A stretch of DNA of 64,000 nt from Rubripirellula sp. (lineage in GTDB: Bacteria > Planctomycetota > Planctomycetia > Pirellulales > Pirellulaceae). The translations under genes and the position numbers were made by a program. Shown in pieces: positions 20,421 to 30,047 of the stretch; position 1 is the first letter of the stretch, and each line of letters opens with the position of its first letter. The stretch is from the NCBI GenBank assembly GCA_012270065.1, contig JAAXJB010000039.1, forward strand, positions 258,832 to 322,831. The letters run 5' to 3'. A model generated the notes under the pieces. It saw only the letters and a program-made list of their open reading frames with translations, made no database searches and was not told where the DNA came from.

Positions 20421-20448
20421 ATGCTTGCATTGAGGAGAATGCAAGCAT
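20421..20448. promoter_or_regulatory. Perfect 11-bp inverted repeat between divergent genes, upstream of cvpA
   Basis: atgcttgcatt-gaggag-aatgcaagcat, no U-tract; about 47 bp before the cvpA start. Confidence 0.4.
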
Positions 20449-20494
20449 TCAGTGCTCGCATGACCCCACAAATTCCCGCCCGTAACTTGCATGG

Positions 20495-21211
20495 ATGCGA
20501 TTGATGGAGACTTACGACATCATCATGCTGGTCGTTCTTGTCGGAACGACATTGTTTGGTGCGATTAAGGGCTTTGCTTGGCAATTGGCATCAATCGCTT
20601 CCATTGTGATCAGCTACATCGTTGCCTACAAATACCGAGAACCAATCAGCGAATCCATTCAAGCTGACCCGCCATGGGACCGCTTTCTCGCCATGCTGAT
20701 TTTATACATCGGAACTTCACTCCTGATTTGGGTTGCCTTCCGCATGGTACGCGGGAGCATCGATCGAATGAAATTGAAAGAATTCGACCGACAGATAGGC
20801 GCGCTATTCGGTTTGGCCAAGGGTGCCCTGTATTGCACATTGATCACTTTGTTTGCTGTCACACTTTCTGGAGAACGTGTTCGCGAAGCGGTAGTTCAGA
20901 GTAAGAGCGGCAACTACATCGCAAACGTTCTTGATCGCAGCGACTCGGTCATACCTGAGGAACTGCACGAGGTGGTCCAACCATATCTGGACCGTTTCAA
21001 CAACAAATTTGAGGAAACTGACGGAGGGTCCAGAACGGCAACTGAATGGATGGCCGAAGGCGCCCGGAATCTGAAATCGGAAATTTCCGGGAACTCGCTT
21101 TCCGGCAACGTCTTTGAATCGACTCATTCGACATCCAGCTCAAATAGCGGCACCGCCTCTTGGCCACATCAACAAGCGCAACAAGCCAGCGGATCTGGCT
21201 TTCAACGCTGA
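20495..21211 (+). CDS. cvpA: CvpA family membrane protein
   Basis: YDIIMLVVLVGTTLFGAIKGFAWQLASIASIVISYIVAYKYREP and following TM helices. Confidence 0.8.
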   Translation: MRLMETYDIIMLVVLVGTTLFGAIKGFAWQLASIASIVISYIVAYKYREPISESIQADPPWDRFLAMLILYIGTSLLIWVAFRMVRGSIDRMKLKEFDRQIGALFGLAKGALYCTLITLFAVTLSGERVREAVVQSKSGNYIANVLDRSDSVIPEELHEVVQPYLDRFNNKFEETDGGSRTATEWMAEGARNLKSEISGNSLSGNVFESTHSTSSSNSGTASWPHQQAQQASGSGFQR

Positions 21212-21520
21212 GTTACGAAAGCGTTGATAAAGTCACGGGAACACTGCGCAGCCTGTTGCCGCACAACTCAGCACGCGGATTCAGCACACAGCATCAGGGA
21301 ACAAGCGTTTCGGGTGATGAAAAAGGCCCAAACACGGGGATTTAGACGCCCCGAATACAACATAAGGGTCATTATCGGACGTTGCGATTATGGCAAAAAG
21401 ACCGCAAAACGTCACTCCATTCTGAACACACTCTCGCACAAAAGCCGTCTTCACGCTGTTTCTGTTGGCCGAACAGCCCGCGCCGAATCAAGCATACAAA
21501 CGCCAAGTGGTTTTCGCGTC

Positions 21521-21718
21521 ATGCCAAAGCTGATGGCCATTAATGCAGACCCACCGTCTCCGGCCGCAGTCACAGAAAAGAACCGGAGAAACTGGCTCGA
21601 TGAATTCCGCCTGTTTACAGCCTCGCAATACCTGAGGCTGAGATCGAAACATCCTGAATATCGCAGTACTGTTTTAGAATTTCTTGAATCCCGCGATCTG
21701 CCTCAGACACCAGCCTGA
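21521..21718 (+). CDS. Small hypothetical protein, 65 aa
   Basis: MPKLMAINADPPSPAAVTEKNRRNWLDEFRLFTASQYLRLRSKHPEYRSTVLEFLESRDLPQTPA; plausible composition, 3' end overlaps accA. Internal start of the 21224 ORF. Confidence 0.3.
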   Translation: MPKLMAINADPPSPAAVTEKNRRNWLDEFRLFTASQYLRLRSKHPEYRSTVLEFLESRDLPQTPA

Positions 21719-22677
21719 GTTTCTTCCAGAAAGACTCCAATTCGTCGAAACTTCTCATAACGTTCGTCGACCAGCTCATCAGCGGTTTTCGATTCCAGCT
21801 CATTCAAAGTCTTGGAAAGATAAGATTTCAGTCGCGTGGCCATTTGATGATGATCGCGATGTGCGCCTCCCAACGGCTCCTGAAGCACGTCATCCACCAC
21901 TCCGAGCCGGGATAAATCCTCGCTTGTGAATCGCAATGCTGCTGCTGCCTTGGGTGCGTGCTCATGGCTTTTCCAGAGAATCCCAGCGCACCCTTCCGGG
22001 CTGATCACGCTGTAGTACGCATGCTGCAGAACAGCAACACGGTCTCCCACGCCAATTCCCAACGCACCTCCGGACCCTCCCTCACCAATCACGATGCAGA
22101 TCACCGGGGTCTTCAGGCGGCTCATCTTGAACATGCTCTCAGCAATCACCTGAGCTTGCCCCCGTTCCTCGGCTCCGATTCCCGGGTACGCTCCAGGAGT
22201 ATCAATGAAGCAGATGAGCGGCAATTGATACTTCTCGGCGAGTCGCATTTTACTCATCGCCTTTCGGTAGCCCTCGGGGTGTGCGCATCCAAAATGGCAC
22301 GCCGCCCGTTCTTTGTAGGTCCTACCTTTCTGATGTCCCAAAACAAGAACCTTGAACCGGTCAAGCTTTGCAAACCCGGCCAACATGGCCCGGTCATCGC
22401 CAAAATGCTTATCGCCGTGAAGCTCGACAAATTCATCAAAGGCAAGATTCAGGTAGTCACGCGTGTACGGCCGATTTTTATGACGCGCAACTTGGACGGT
22501 CTGCCAAGCGTTGAGAGAACTGTAAGTTTCCCGCAATTTCTCGACCAACTGCAATCTCAGAGTGCGTATTTCATTTTCGATATCTCCACTGCGATCTGTT
22601 TCGCGTTCAAGTAACGCGATCTGATTTTCCAGTTCCGCAATTTCGTTTTCAAATTCCAATCCAGGACCGCCACTCAT
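21703..22677 (-). CDS. accA: Acetyl-CoA carboxylase carboxyltransferase subunit alpha
   Basis: FDEFVELHGDKHFGDDRAMLAGFAKLD; GHQKGRTYKERAACHFGCAHPEGYRKAMSKMRLAEKYQLPLICFIDTPGAYPGIGAEERGQA. Confidence 0.97.
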   Translation of the reverse strand: MSGGPGLEFENEIAELENQIALLERETDRSGDIENEIRTLRLQLVEKLRETYSSLNAWQTVQVARHKNRPYTRDYLNLAFDEFVELHGDKHFGDDRAMLAGFAKLDRFKVLVLGHQKGRTYKERAACHFGCAHPEGYRKAMSKMRLAEKYQLPLICFIDTPGAYPGIGAEERGQAQVIAESMFKMSRLKTPVICIVIGEGGSGGALGIGVGDRVAVLQHAYYSVISPEGCAGILWKSHEHAPKAAAALRFTSEDLSRLGVVDDVLQEPLGGAHRDHHQMATRLKSYLSKTLNELESKTADELVDERYEKFRRIGVFLEETQAGV

Positions 22678-22815
22678 ATCAAATCATCACTCTTAGGCTG
22701 TTGTCTTATTCTTTAAATTCAGTCACCAGAATCACAGGGTCGTGTATCTGGTCACCACCTTATTCTTAAAACTCATCGATCGCCGCGTTTCAACGCATCC
22801 CATGAATGAAACGTC

Positions 22816-23727
22816 CTACCCCTTACGAAGCATATCGTCAGCGCCCTTGATGCCAGGCATCGAATCAAAGACTGTCACCTCTGGTTTCCGTGGCGTCTTT
22901 TTGAAAATCTGAACACCCCGAAAGACCTTGAGGAACTCCCACATCGATGATGGTCTACCATCCTGTTTTTTTGCCATCATACTCTTCACCAGATCAGCAA
23001 ACTCGCGAGTCACATTGTCGTTATGAACAATGGGGCTGGGAATGGAAGCATTCAAGTGCTTTGTGAGAAGGTCATTGGGTGTATCACCTGTGTAGGGTGG
23101 CTTGCCAGTACAAAGCTCATACAAAACGCAACCAAACGCATAGACATCAGTACGCTCATCGCACTTTTTTTTGCGTATCTGCTCAGGGGCCATGTAACTG
23201 CGTGTCCCCTTTGCGACTTTACTCTTGAACAGTTGGCCCAATCCACCTTTCTTTTTTTCCGCGATTGTAAAGTCAATCAACTTCACAACCCCATCTCGAC
23301 TGACCAGAAAGTTATCCGGCTTCACATCAAGATGAATCCAATTCTTTGTGTGCATGTAATACAACCCTTCGGCTGCTTGCTCCACAATGCGATCAAGCAT
23401 GAACGCCAGTGAATCGGGTCCACGACGCAATGCCTGCTTCATGTTCATTTCGCTGAACAACTCCATGACCAGGCAGGGACGTCCTGAATCCTCACGATAC
23501 TCCATGACATTAATGACACGGGGATTTTTGAGATCTTTGGCAACATTGAATTCATGCTTCAATAATGCGATCTCACTCTTGTTGGTCGACAGGGACTGCT
23601 TCAGCATTTTCAGGGCAACACGCCCCTGATCATGTTCCTCGATCGCCTCCCAGACTTCTGCCGTACTGCCAACCCGAATCAGACGAGCAAGTCGATAAGG
23701 TCCAATAAAATCGCGACTCTTGGTCAT
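22816..23727 (-). CDS. Ser/Thr protein kinase with atypical HLD and DFT motifs
   Basis: WIHLDVKPDNFLVSRDGVVKLIDFTIAEKKK; GTRSYMAPEQIRKKKCDERTDVYAFGCVLYELCTGKPPY. Start set at MTKSRDFIGPYRLARL. Confidence 0.85.
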   Translation of the reverse strand: MTKSRDFIGPYRLARLIRVGSTAEVWEAIEEHDQGRVALKMLKQSLSTNKSEIALLKHEFNVAKDLKNPRVINVMEYREDSGRPCLVMELFSEMNMKQALRRGPDSLAFMLDRIVEQAAEGLYYMHTKNWIHLDVKPDNFLVSRDGVVKLIDFTIAEKKKGGLGQLFKSKVAKGTRSYMAPEQIRKKKCDERTDVYAFGCVLYELCTGKPPYTGDTPNDLLTKHLNASIPSPIVHNDNVTREFADLVKSMMAKKQDGRPSSMWEFLKVFRGVQIFKKTPRKPEVTVFDSMPGIKGADDMLRKG

Positions 23728-23993
23728 GTTGTCTTTCGGCTGACAGGGATCAAAACGGGAACAAGCGGGCCGTGCACCACACACAGGTCCAATCTGCCCC
23801 CGCATACCTATGATACTTGAGAAAATCAGAAACCCGAAAGGCCACCACGGTCCAACAATCCCGAAACACAAGCCAGATTTCGACGCTCTCCTGCCCTGCT
23901 CCGTTTGCTCTTGGCAACAAACACCGCGTCAAATCAACCAATCGACGTGTTGAAACGCTAAAAACTGGAGGAATGCCATGATTTTGACCAGAT

Positions 23994-25160
23994 TCAATTT
24001 TTCGCAATCTGCTCCAAATAAACCTCTCGAACTCGGCTGGTCATCGTGTGATGGTCAAATTGCCCAGTGAATCTCCTCTGCCCCTCCGATCCCAAACGTT
24101 GGCGTAAAGCACTATCCGAGGCCAATTTCCCGAGAGCCTGGGAAAGCTTCTCAACATCCTGAGCTGGCACCAGAATCCCGGTCTCGTCAGTGATTGTCAC
24201 TTCTCGCGCCCCATCGACATCATAACTGATGACAGGCAAACCAGCGATCAACGCTTGGGGCAACGCTCTGGCTAACCCCTCCCGATAAGATGCATGAACC
24301 AATGCATCCATTCCGCCAAGCAAGGCAGGCACATCACTTGGTGGTACGAGTCCCGCAAAGACAAAATGCTCTGCAAGGCCGAGTTCCTCAAGTTCCTGCA
24401 TCAGGGACGATCTCAGTATTCCATCCCCCACAAGTAAAAAACGTACGTTGGGATGACTCTTCACCACAGGCACAGCAGCCTTGATCAGATCGTAATGACC
24501 TTTGAGGTGAAACAGACGTGCGATCTTTCCAATCACTACATGTTCATCGTCGAATCCAAATTTTTCACGGATTTCAGCACGATGCTCCTTCGCTCGTGTG
24601 AATGGTTCAACATCCATGCCACTGTAGATCGTTGTGAATTTTTCGGGAGGAGCAACTCCTGCTTCTACCATCAAGTCCGTCATTGCGTCAGCTACCGAAA
24701 TCAGGTGATGACATCTGGCAGAGGCCCACCGCTCACATCTCCTGAAAAACTCTCTCGCCAGTGCTGACTGGTAAGGGTGGAACGGCGCTCCATGGATCGT
24801 ATGAATCACTGCTGGCACATTCATTTTCCATGCAACTTTGCGACCCAGCAGACCACCCTTGGCACTATGCGTATGCACGACATCAGGGTTAAAACCCTTC
24901 AAGGCCATCCCAATTTCACGGTTTGCTAACCAATCCCACTTGGGATGGATATCCCGGCGCAAGCTCGGCAACACCTTTACTGGCAACTCCCCTGCCCTGC
25001 CCTGACTCAAGAGATCACCTTCAGGCCCCAGAGCCGGTCCAGTGATCAACAACACGTCGTCGCCATAGTCCCGCATGAGATCAAGGCAGTTCAGGAGTGT
25101 GTTTTCCTGTGCTCCACCAATGATCATTCGGGTAATAACGTGGGCGATCCGCACTTGCAA
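23994..25160 (-). CDS. Glycosyltransferase (GT4-like)
   Basis: GGAQENTLLNCLDLM; HTHSAKGGLLGRKVAW; IARLFHLKGHYDLIKA; ASYREGLARALPQALIAGLPVISYDVDGAREV. Confidence 0.9.
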   Translation of the reverse strand: MQVRIAHVITRMIIGGAQENTLLNCLDLMRDYGDDVLLITGPALGPEGDLLSQGRAGELPVKVLPSLRRDIHPKWDWLANREIGMALKGFNPDVVHTHSAKGGLLGRKVAWKMNVPAVIHTIHGAPFHPYQSALAREFFRRCERWASARCHHLISVADAMTDLMVEAGVAPPEKFTTIYSGMDVEPFTRAKEHRAEIREKFGFDDEHVVIGKIARLFHLKGHYDLIKAAVPVVKSHPNVRFLLVGDGILRSSLMQELEELGLAEHFVFAGLVPPSDVPALLGGMDALVHASYREGLARALPQALIAGLPVISYDVDGAREVTITDETGILVPAQDVEKLSQALGKLASDSALRQRLGSEGQRRFTGQFDHHTMTSRVREVYLEQIAKN

Positions 25161-25312
25161 AATCCCTGATGGAGAAACTCGGTAGATCCAGTTCTATGAC
25201 GCACCTGCAAAGTATCAACCCCTGCAAGACAGGGATCACTCAGGTAGCTCCACAGCATGGTTGCCGGCGAGCTGAATAGCAATGTGAAAGCGGGGAAATG
25301 AAAGTCGTGGCC

Positions 25313-25346
25313 AAAAAAAAGCGTTCTGCCAACATTGGCAGAACGC
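25313..25346 (-). terminator. Rho-independent terminator downstream of fliA
   Basis: Stem gcgttctgcca/tggcagaacgc (25321-25331/25336-25346), followed on the minus strand by a run of 8 T. Confidence 0.9.
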
Positions 25347-25378
25347 AATGAAAATGGACCATTCAGTCATCTTGTCCG

Positions 25379-26176
25379 TCAAGTACCAAACTCAACTCTG
25401 CGATAACCCAATTGCTGTTGAAGCCGATTGACAATCGAGGTGTGCATCTGGCTGACACGGGATTCGGAAAGATCAAGTGTTGCCCCAATCTCCTTCATGG
25501 TGAGCTCTTCATAATAGTACAGAATGATGATCAACCGCTCGTTCCGATTGAGCCCTTTTGTAACCAGCCTCATCAAATCATTCTTCTGAACACGACGAGT
25601 CGGATCTTCACCTTTCTTGTCTTCAAGAATATCAATCTCGCGGACATCTTTGTAACTGTCTGTTTCGTACCACTTTTTATTGAGAGACACGACACCCACC
25701 GCATTGGCGTCCGACTGCATCTTCTCAACTTCTTTCACAGGCATTTCCATCTGCTCGGAAATCTCGACAACGGTTGGTGCACGTCCAAGTTTCGTTTCGA
25801 GCGTTTTCTTTGCCACAGCAAGCTTACTCGCCTTGCTTCGAACAAGTCGCGGAACCCAGTCCATCGTCCTCAGTTCGTCAAGCATTGCCCCGCGAATACG
25901 GGGTACGCAGTAGGTTTCAAACTTTACACCACGTTCCATGTCGAACGCATCGATGGCATCCATCAGTCCGAAAATCCCAGCGCTGATCAAGTCATCCAGC
26001 TCAACGCCATCGGGAAGGCGCTGCCAGATTCGCTCACCATTGTAGCGAACCAACGGCATGTATCTTTCGACCAGGCGGTTGCGAAGCGGTTCGTAGTTTA
26101 ATGAGTCCTTGTTGAGCTTCTTGAACTTGGTCCAGACTTGCAAGATCTCGTCGTCGGCTGTGGCTGTCGCTGCCAT
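25379..26176 (-). CDS. fliA: RNA polymerase sigma factor FliA/WhiG (sigma-28)
   Basis: LVERYMPLVRYNGERIWQRLPDGVELDDLISAGIFGLMDAIDAFD; MDWVPRLVRSKASKL; YYEELTMKEIGATLDLSESRVSQMH. Confidence 0.95.
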   Translation of the reverse strand: MAATATADDEILQVWTKFKKLNKDSLNYEPLRNRLVERYMPLVRYNGERIWQRLPDGVELDDLISAGIFGLMDAIDAFDMERGVKFETYCVPRIRGAMLDELRTMDWVPRLVRSKASKLAVAKKTLETKLGRAPTVVEISEQMEMPVKEVEKMQSDANAVGVVSLNKKWYETDSYKDVREIDILEDKKGEDPTRRVQKNDLMRLVTKGLNRNERLIIILYYYEELTMKEIGATLDLSESRVSQMHTSIVNRLQQQLGYRRVEFGT

Positions 26177-26222
26177 CCAATCCTCCGTGATAGTTATTAA
26201 TACCGCAGCTTCTTGCCGCGAT

Positions 26223-26251
26223 GAATAATCGAGTCGCTGACCCGATTATTC
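26223..26251. promoter_or_regulatory. 9-bp perfect dyad upstream of fliA
   Basis: gaataatcg-N11-cgattattc, 47-75 bp upstream of the fliA start. Confidence 0.35.
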
Positions 26252-26344
26252 CGTCATGTTTGCATTGAAGTTTCAGCAACATCCTTGTCACTGAGGCTCC
26301 GCCGCGTTCTGCTCTCCACGCTACCTTCAAGACATCTCTGTCAT

Positions 26345-26614
26345 TCAGTTACGCTTCGAACCTTTCTCCATTGGGTTCGTGTGCTCCAGTCCCTCTCGGT
26401 ACCATTCCACACGTTTGCGAAACGCCTGCTCAACTGCATCACGGACAAGGATGTCCGCGATCCACCCAGCCACTGCACCGATGACAGCAAAAACTGCCAG
26501 GGCTGTAATTGCCTCCATAACAACGCGACTCGTGGGTTCACCGAGCACGACGCCGCGAAATGCGACCAATGCCATTGCCAGTGCACCCAGTGAAGCTGCG
26601 AAGCTGCGGAACAA
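26345..26614 (-). CDS. Small membrane protein between flhF and fliA
   Basis: 89 aa: hydrophobic N-terminus, TM segment VMEAITALAVFAVIGAVAGWIADILV, charged C-terminus; same strand as flanking flagellar genes. Confidence 0.5.
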   Translation of the reverse strand: MFRSFAASLGALAMALVAFRGVVLGEPTSRVVMEAITALAVFAVIGAVAGWIADILVRDAVEQAFRKRVEWYREGLEHTNPMEKGSKRN

Positions 26615-26734
26615 TGTTTCAACAGTGGTATGAGTTTCAAGCGAGTATGTTTCCTAAATTAGGCAACCCGTTAATGAAAGATTACGCTCAAGTCGTTTTC
26701 TTTCGGCGCGAGCCGCTTCTGTTCTGGTTTCGGC

Positions 26735-26765
26735 AGACTGACGCACAGTGCGTTAGTCTTTTTTT
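26735..26765 (+). terminator. Plus-strand intrinsic terminator opposing the minus-strand flagellar operon
   Basis: agactgacgcac-a-gtgcgttagtct (one G-U wobble) followed by 7 T on the plus strand; the minus strand has no U-tract after the stem. Confidence 0.65.
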
Positions 26766-26769
26766 GTCG

Positions 26770-27894
26770 TTATGCTGCATTTATCTGGGGAACTGAAACT
26801 TTTTGCGACAACAGTCGCGAGGTCAGCAACTCAGCTTCCGCCGAAGCGATGTCATCTGGCACCTGCTGGCCATTCGTGATGTAACTCAATGGCATTCCCA
26901 GCGTTTGATCGCTGTTGGAAAGCGTCGAGAGCACGCCAGCCGTGCACGGTGTCTCGTCCATCTTGGTGAGTATCGCCGCCGTGGGACGCACCGGAGCAAA
27001 CCCCTGAATCGCCAATTGCGTGGCTGAAGCGGAACTGGTTGCATTGAGCACAAGATGAGTTTCATCTGGCTGGGCACTTCTCAATAGTTCTACTAATTGA
27101 TCAATCCGGGCATCGCTTTTAGGACTTCGGCCTGCCGTATCAATCAGGACAAGATCGACATCACCGAGTAGATCCAAGGCACGATGCATTTCATCAGGCT
27201 TTTCAACGACCTGCATTGGCAAATCCATGATTTCCGCATAAGCCTTGAGTTGCTGCACCGCTGCGATTCGGAACGTATCGATCGTCAACAAACCAACGCG
27301 ACGTTTTGCTTCAATACGGAAACCGGCGGCCAATTTCGCGACTGTCGTGGTTTTACCAACGCCAGTCGGTCCCACTAACGCAACAATACGGCGCTCACCT
27401 GGATGTGTCAAAATCGGGTTACCGACCCGGAGCTCTCGAGCAACGGTACGCTGCAGATGCTCCAGCCAAGGTGTTCCGGCAGCCATTGGCCCGCTGATTG
27501 CCTCACCCATACTTGCCGCGAAACTGACGGTTGTATTCAGCCAACGCACAGCGGTATTCAAGTCAACACCCGCGGAAAGCAGTTCCATCTGAAAGGCTTG
27601 CAACTGCAAGGGCAAATCGGAATCAGCAAGAGAAGAAGCATCTTTCACCGATAGCCCTGAATCCATCTCAAAAACAGAGTCTGTCTCGGACATGGGCCGA
27701 CTTGCGTTCATCACAGTGCCGTCGGTGTCATCCTTCAATCCAGCGGTGACCTCGACATAAGTCCGCCCCAACCAACCCATCCAACCATCACGCACCTGAC
27801 GAGTATGCAACACGGATGCCTCGGAACCCATCTGTTGACGGATCTGCTCCAAGGCCTCCTGCAAGTTTGCGGCTCGAAAAGTACGAATGTGCAT
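26770..27894 (-). CDS. flhF: Flagellar biosynthesis SRP-like GTPase FlhF
   Basis: MHIRTFRAANLQEALEQIRQQMGSEASVLHTRQV; VALVGPTGVGKTTTVAKLAA; VLIDTAGRSPKSD. Confidence 0.95.
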   Translation of the reverse strand: MHIRTFRAANLQEALEQIRQQMGSEASVLHTRQVRDGWMGWLGRTYVEVTAGLKDDTDGTVMNASRPMSETDSVFEMDSGLSVKDASSLADSDLPLQLQAFQMELLSAGVDLNTAVRWLNTTVSFAASMGEAISGPMAAGTPWLEHLQRTVARELRVGNPILTHPGERRIVALVGPTGVGKTTTVAKLAAGFRIEAKRRVGLLTIDTFRIAAVQQLKAYAEIMDLPMQVVEKPDEMHRALDLLGDVDLVLIDTAGRSPKSDARIDQLVELLRSAQPDETHLVLNATSSASATQLAIQGFAPVRPTAAILTKMDETPCTAGVLSTLSNSDQTLGMPLSYITNGQQVPDDIASAEAELLTSRLLSQKVSVPQINAA

Positions 27895-27950
27895 GGAAGT
27901 TATGTTTTCTCTTACTTGATTTGAATCACGGGTATCCCAGAGTGCGCGAC

Positions 27951-30047
27951 TCATTGATCGCTAATCACACCATAGGATTCAATTTTTGTATCCTGAGTAA
28001 TCTCGTTGTAGGACAGTACCTTGAGCCGGGGCATCGAAGCATTGGTGATCTGCCTCAAGCCTGGCCTGATCCGTGGACTGACCAGAACAACTGGTTGATG
28101 ACCAGCTGTAACAAGCTTCTTAACGCCTTCTTGAATTTTCTCGCAAGTGAGGTCTACGGCAGAAGGACTCATTCGGACAAATAAACCTCTTTCCGTATGT
28201 TCAATACCTGCTGCAATGCGGTCCTCCATCGCCGGATCCAACGCAAGTACATGCAAACGCCCTTCCTCGTCGCGATACCGGGAGGAAATCGTACGCGCGA
28301 GACGATGTCGTACGTATTCGCACAGCCAAACTGGATCCTTCGTTCGCCCGGCAAAGTCACCCAGCGTTTCCAAAATGATGCCCAGTTGACGAATCGGAAT
28401 GTCCTCTTTCAATAACAAATGCAGCACCTGCTGAACTTCACTTACCTTCATGACACTTGGAATCAACTCGTCAACAACGGTTGGCGAAGCCTCTTTCAGC
28501 TCATCTATCAGGTGTTTTGTAGCATCCCGCGAAAGCAACTCGTCAGCATGCCGTTTCGATATTTCCTGAAGATGAGTCGCCAAAACAGCCCCAGGTTCAA
28601 CCGTCATGTAGCCATAAATTGCAGCTTGTTCGCGTCTCATAGGGTCGATCCAGACCGCTGGTTCGCCGAAGGTGGGATCACGAGTCGCTTGTCCCTCAAT
28701 CACTCCAGTCGTGTGACCACTGTCGATCGCCAATAACTGATTTGGAAATAAAGTAGCCTTTGCAACCTGACTGCCCTCAATCCGAATTTCATAGTCAAGT
28801 TCCCCCAGTGTCATTTCATCTCGAACCCTGACTTTGGGAAGAATGATCCCGAGATCCGCAGCAACAGCATTTCTGACTCCCGTGATCCGCTGCATCAGAT
28901 CTCCACCACGACTCGGATCCGCCAAACCCAGCAAACCCAAACCGATGGAAATCTCCATCGGGTCAATCGTAAGAAAATCCTCGACACGCTTTGGTGGCGG
29001 GGCTGCAGCCTCTGCCCTCTCAACTTCCGCCTGCTCCGCTTCAGCATCCTGTCGACGAATGGTTTGACGATTCATGACAACGGCCAAACCAATGCACCCC
29101 AGACCGAGTGTAGCCATTGGTATTGCTGGCAAATTGGTCACAATCAAGAGAGCCAAAAACGTACCTGCAACTGCCAAGGCCTTTGGATTTCCCAATAGCT
29201 GTTGCAGAAATTGAACGGGCAAGTTTGCTTTTTGAGCGCTGCGGGTGACCAGCAAGCCAGCTGCCAGTGAAATCAGCAATGCCGGAACCTGGCTGACCAA
29301 TCCATCACCAATCGTCAATTTCGTGAATAGTGCCCCAGCCTCACTGAAGCTCATCCCAAACTGCATGACACCAATGTACAAACCGCCAATCACATTCACG
29401 ATGGTGATCACAATCCCGGCGATGGCATCCCCACGAACAAACTTGCTGGCACCATCCATGGCTCCATAGAAATCTGCCTGGGAGCTGATTTCCTGGCGTC
29501 GCCTTTGTGCTTCTTTCTCGTCGATTAATCCTGCATTGAGGTCGGCATCAATCGCCATTTGCCGCCCTGGCATGCCATCCAGAGCAAACCGTGCAGCCAC
29601 CTCGCTAATTCGCGTTGCACCTTTGGTGATGACAATGAACTGTATCAACACAATGATCACAAAAATGATCAAGCCGACTTCAATCCGATCACCTGTAACG
29701 AATTCACCAAAACTCTTGATCACGCCACCAGCGGCTCCCATTCCCATCGAATCAGCGCCGGTCAAAATCAATCGAGTGGTAGCAACATTCAAAACAAGCC
29801 GAGCCAAAGTTGTTGCTAGCAATAACGATGGGAAGATGCTGAATTCCAGGGGAGTCGCCACATAAACCGTCGTCAGTAGGACGATCACCCCCACGGTGAT
29901 GTTTGCTGCCAGCAGCATGTCCATCAACATGGGTGGCAGAGGAACAAGGATCACCACCAAGCAGCCAATGATGCCGAGTGGCAGCACCAGATCCCGATAG
30001 CGCATCAGCAGTTGCATGTGGAAATTCCTCGCCCTTGTCGTACGCAT
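27951..30047 (-). CDS. flhA: Flagellar export membrane protein FlhA
   Basis: LATTLARLVLNVATTRLIL; SEVAARFALDGMPGRQMAIDADLNAGLI; C-terminal cytoplasmic domain. Start may be at an internal Met (MQLLMRYRD). Confidence 0.97.
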   Translation of the reverse strand: MRTTRARNFHMQLLMRYRDLVLPLGIIGCLVVILVPLPPMLMDMLLAANITVGVIVLLTTVYVATPLEFSIFPSLLLATTLARLVLNVATTRLILTGADSMGMGAAGGVIKSFGEFVTGDRIEVGLIIFVIIVLIQFIVITKGATRISEVAARFALDGMPGRQMAIDADLNAGLIDEKEAQRRRQEISSQADFYGAMDGASKFVRGDAIAGIVITIVNVIGGLYIGVMQFGMSFSEAGALFTKLTIGDGLVSQVPALLISLAAGLLVTRSAQKANLPVQFLQQLLGNPKALAVAGTFLALLIVTNLPAIPMATLGLGCIGLAVVMNRQTIRRQDAEAEQAEVERAEAAAPPPKRVEDFLTIDPMEISIGLGLLGLADPSRGGDLMQRITGVRNAVAADLGIILPKVRVRDEMTLGELDYEIRIEGSQVAKATLFPNQLLAIDSGHTTGVIEGQATRDPTFGEPAVWIDPMRREQAAIYGYMTVEPGAVLATHLQEISKRHADELLSRDATKHLIDELKEASPTVVDELIPSVMKVSEVQQVLHLLLKEDIPIRQLGIILETLGDFAGRTKDPVWLCEYVRHRLARTISSRYRDEEGRLHVLALDPAMEDRIAAGIEHTERGLFVRMSPSAVDLTCEKIQEGVKKLVTAGHQPVVLVSPRIRPGLRQITNASMPRLKVLSYNEITQDTKIESYGVISDQ

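Noticed and set aside
21958-22614. 218-aa plus-strand ORF opposite accA
   Set aside because: Antisense shadow ORF of a highly conserved gene.
23160-23180. Homopolymer T8 as a possible terminator or frameshift site
   Set aside because: Encodes an in-frame Lys run (RKKKCDE) within the kinase; no preceding stem and the frame is intact.
25412-26101. 229-aa plus-strand ORF opposite fliA
   Set aside because: Mirror ORF of a well-supported sigma factor gene; no recognisable domain.
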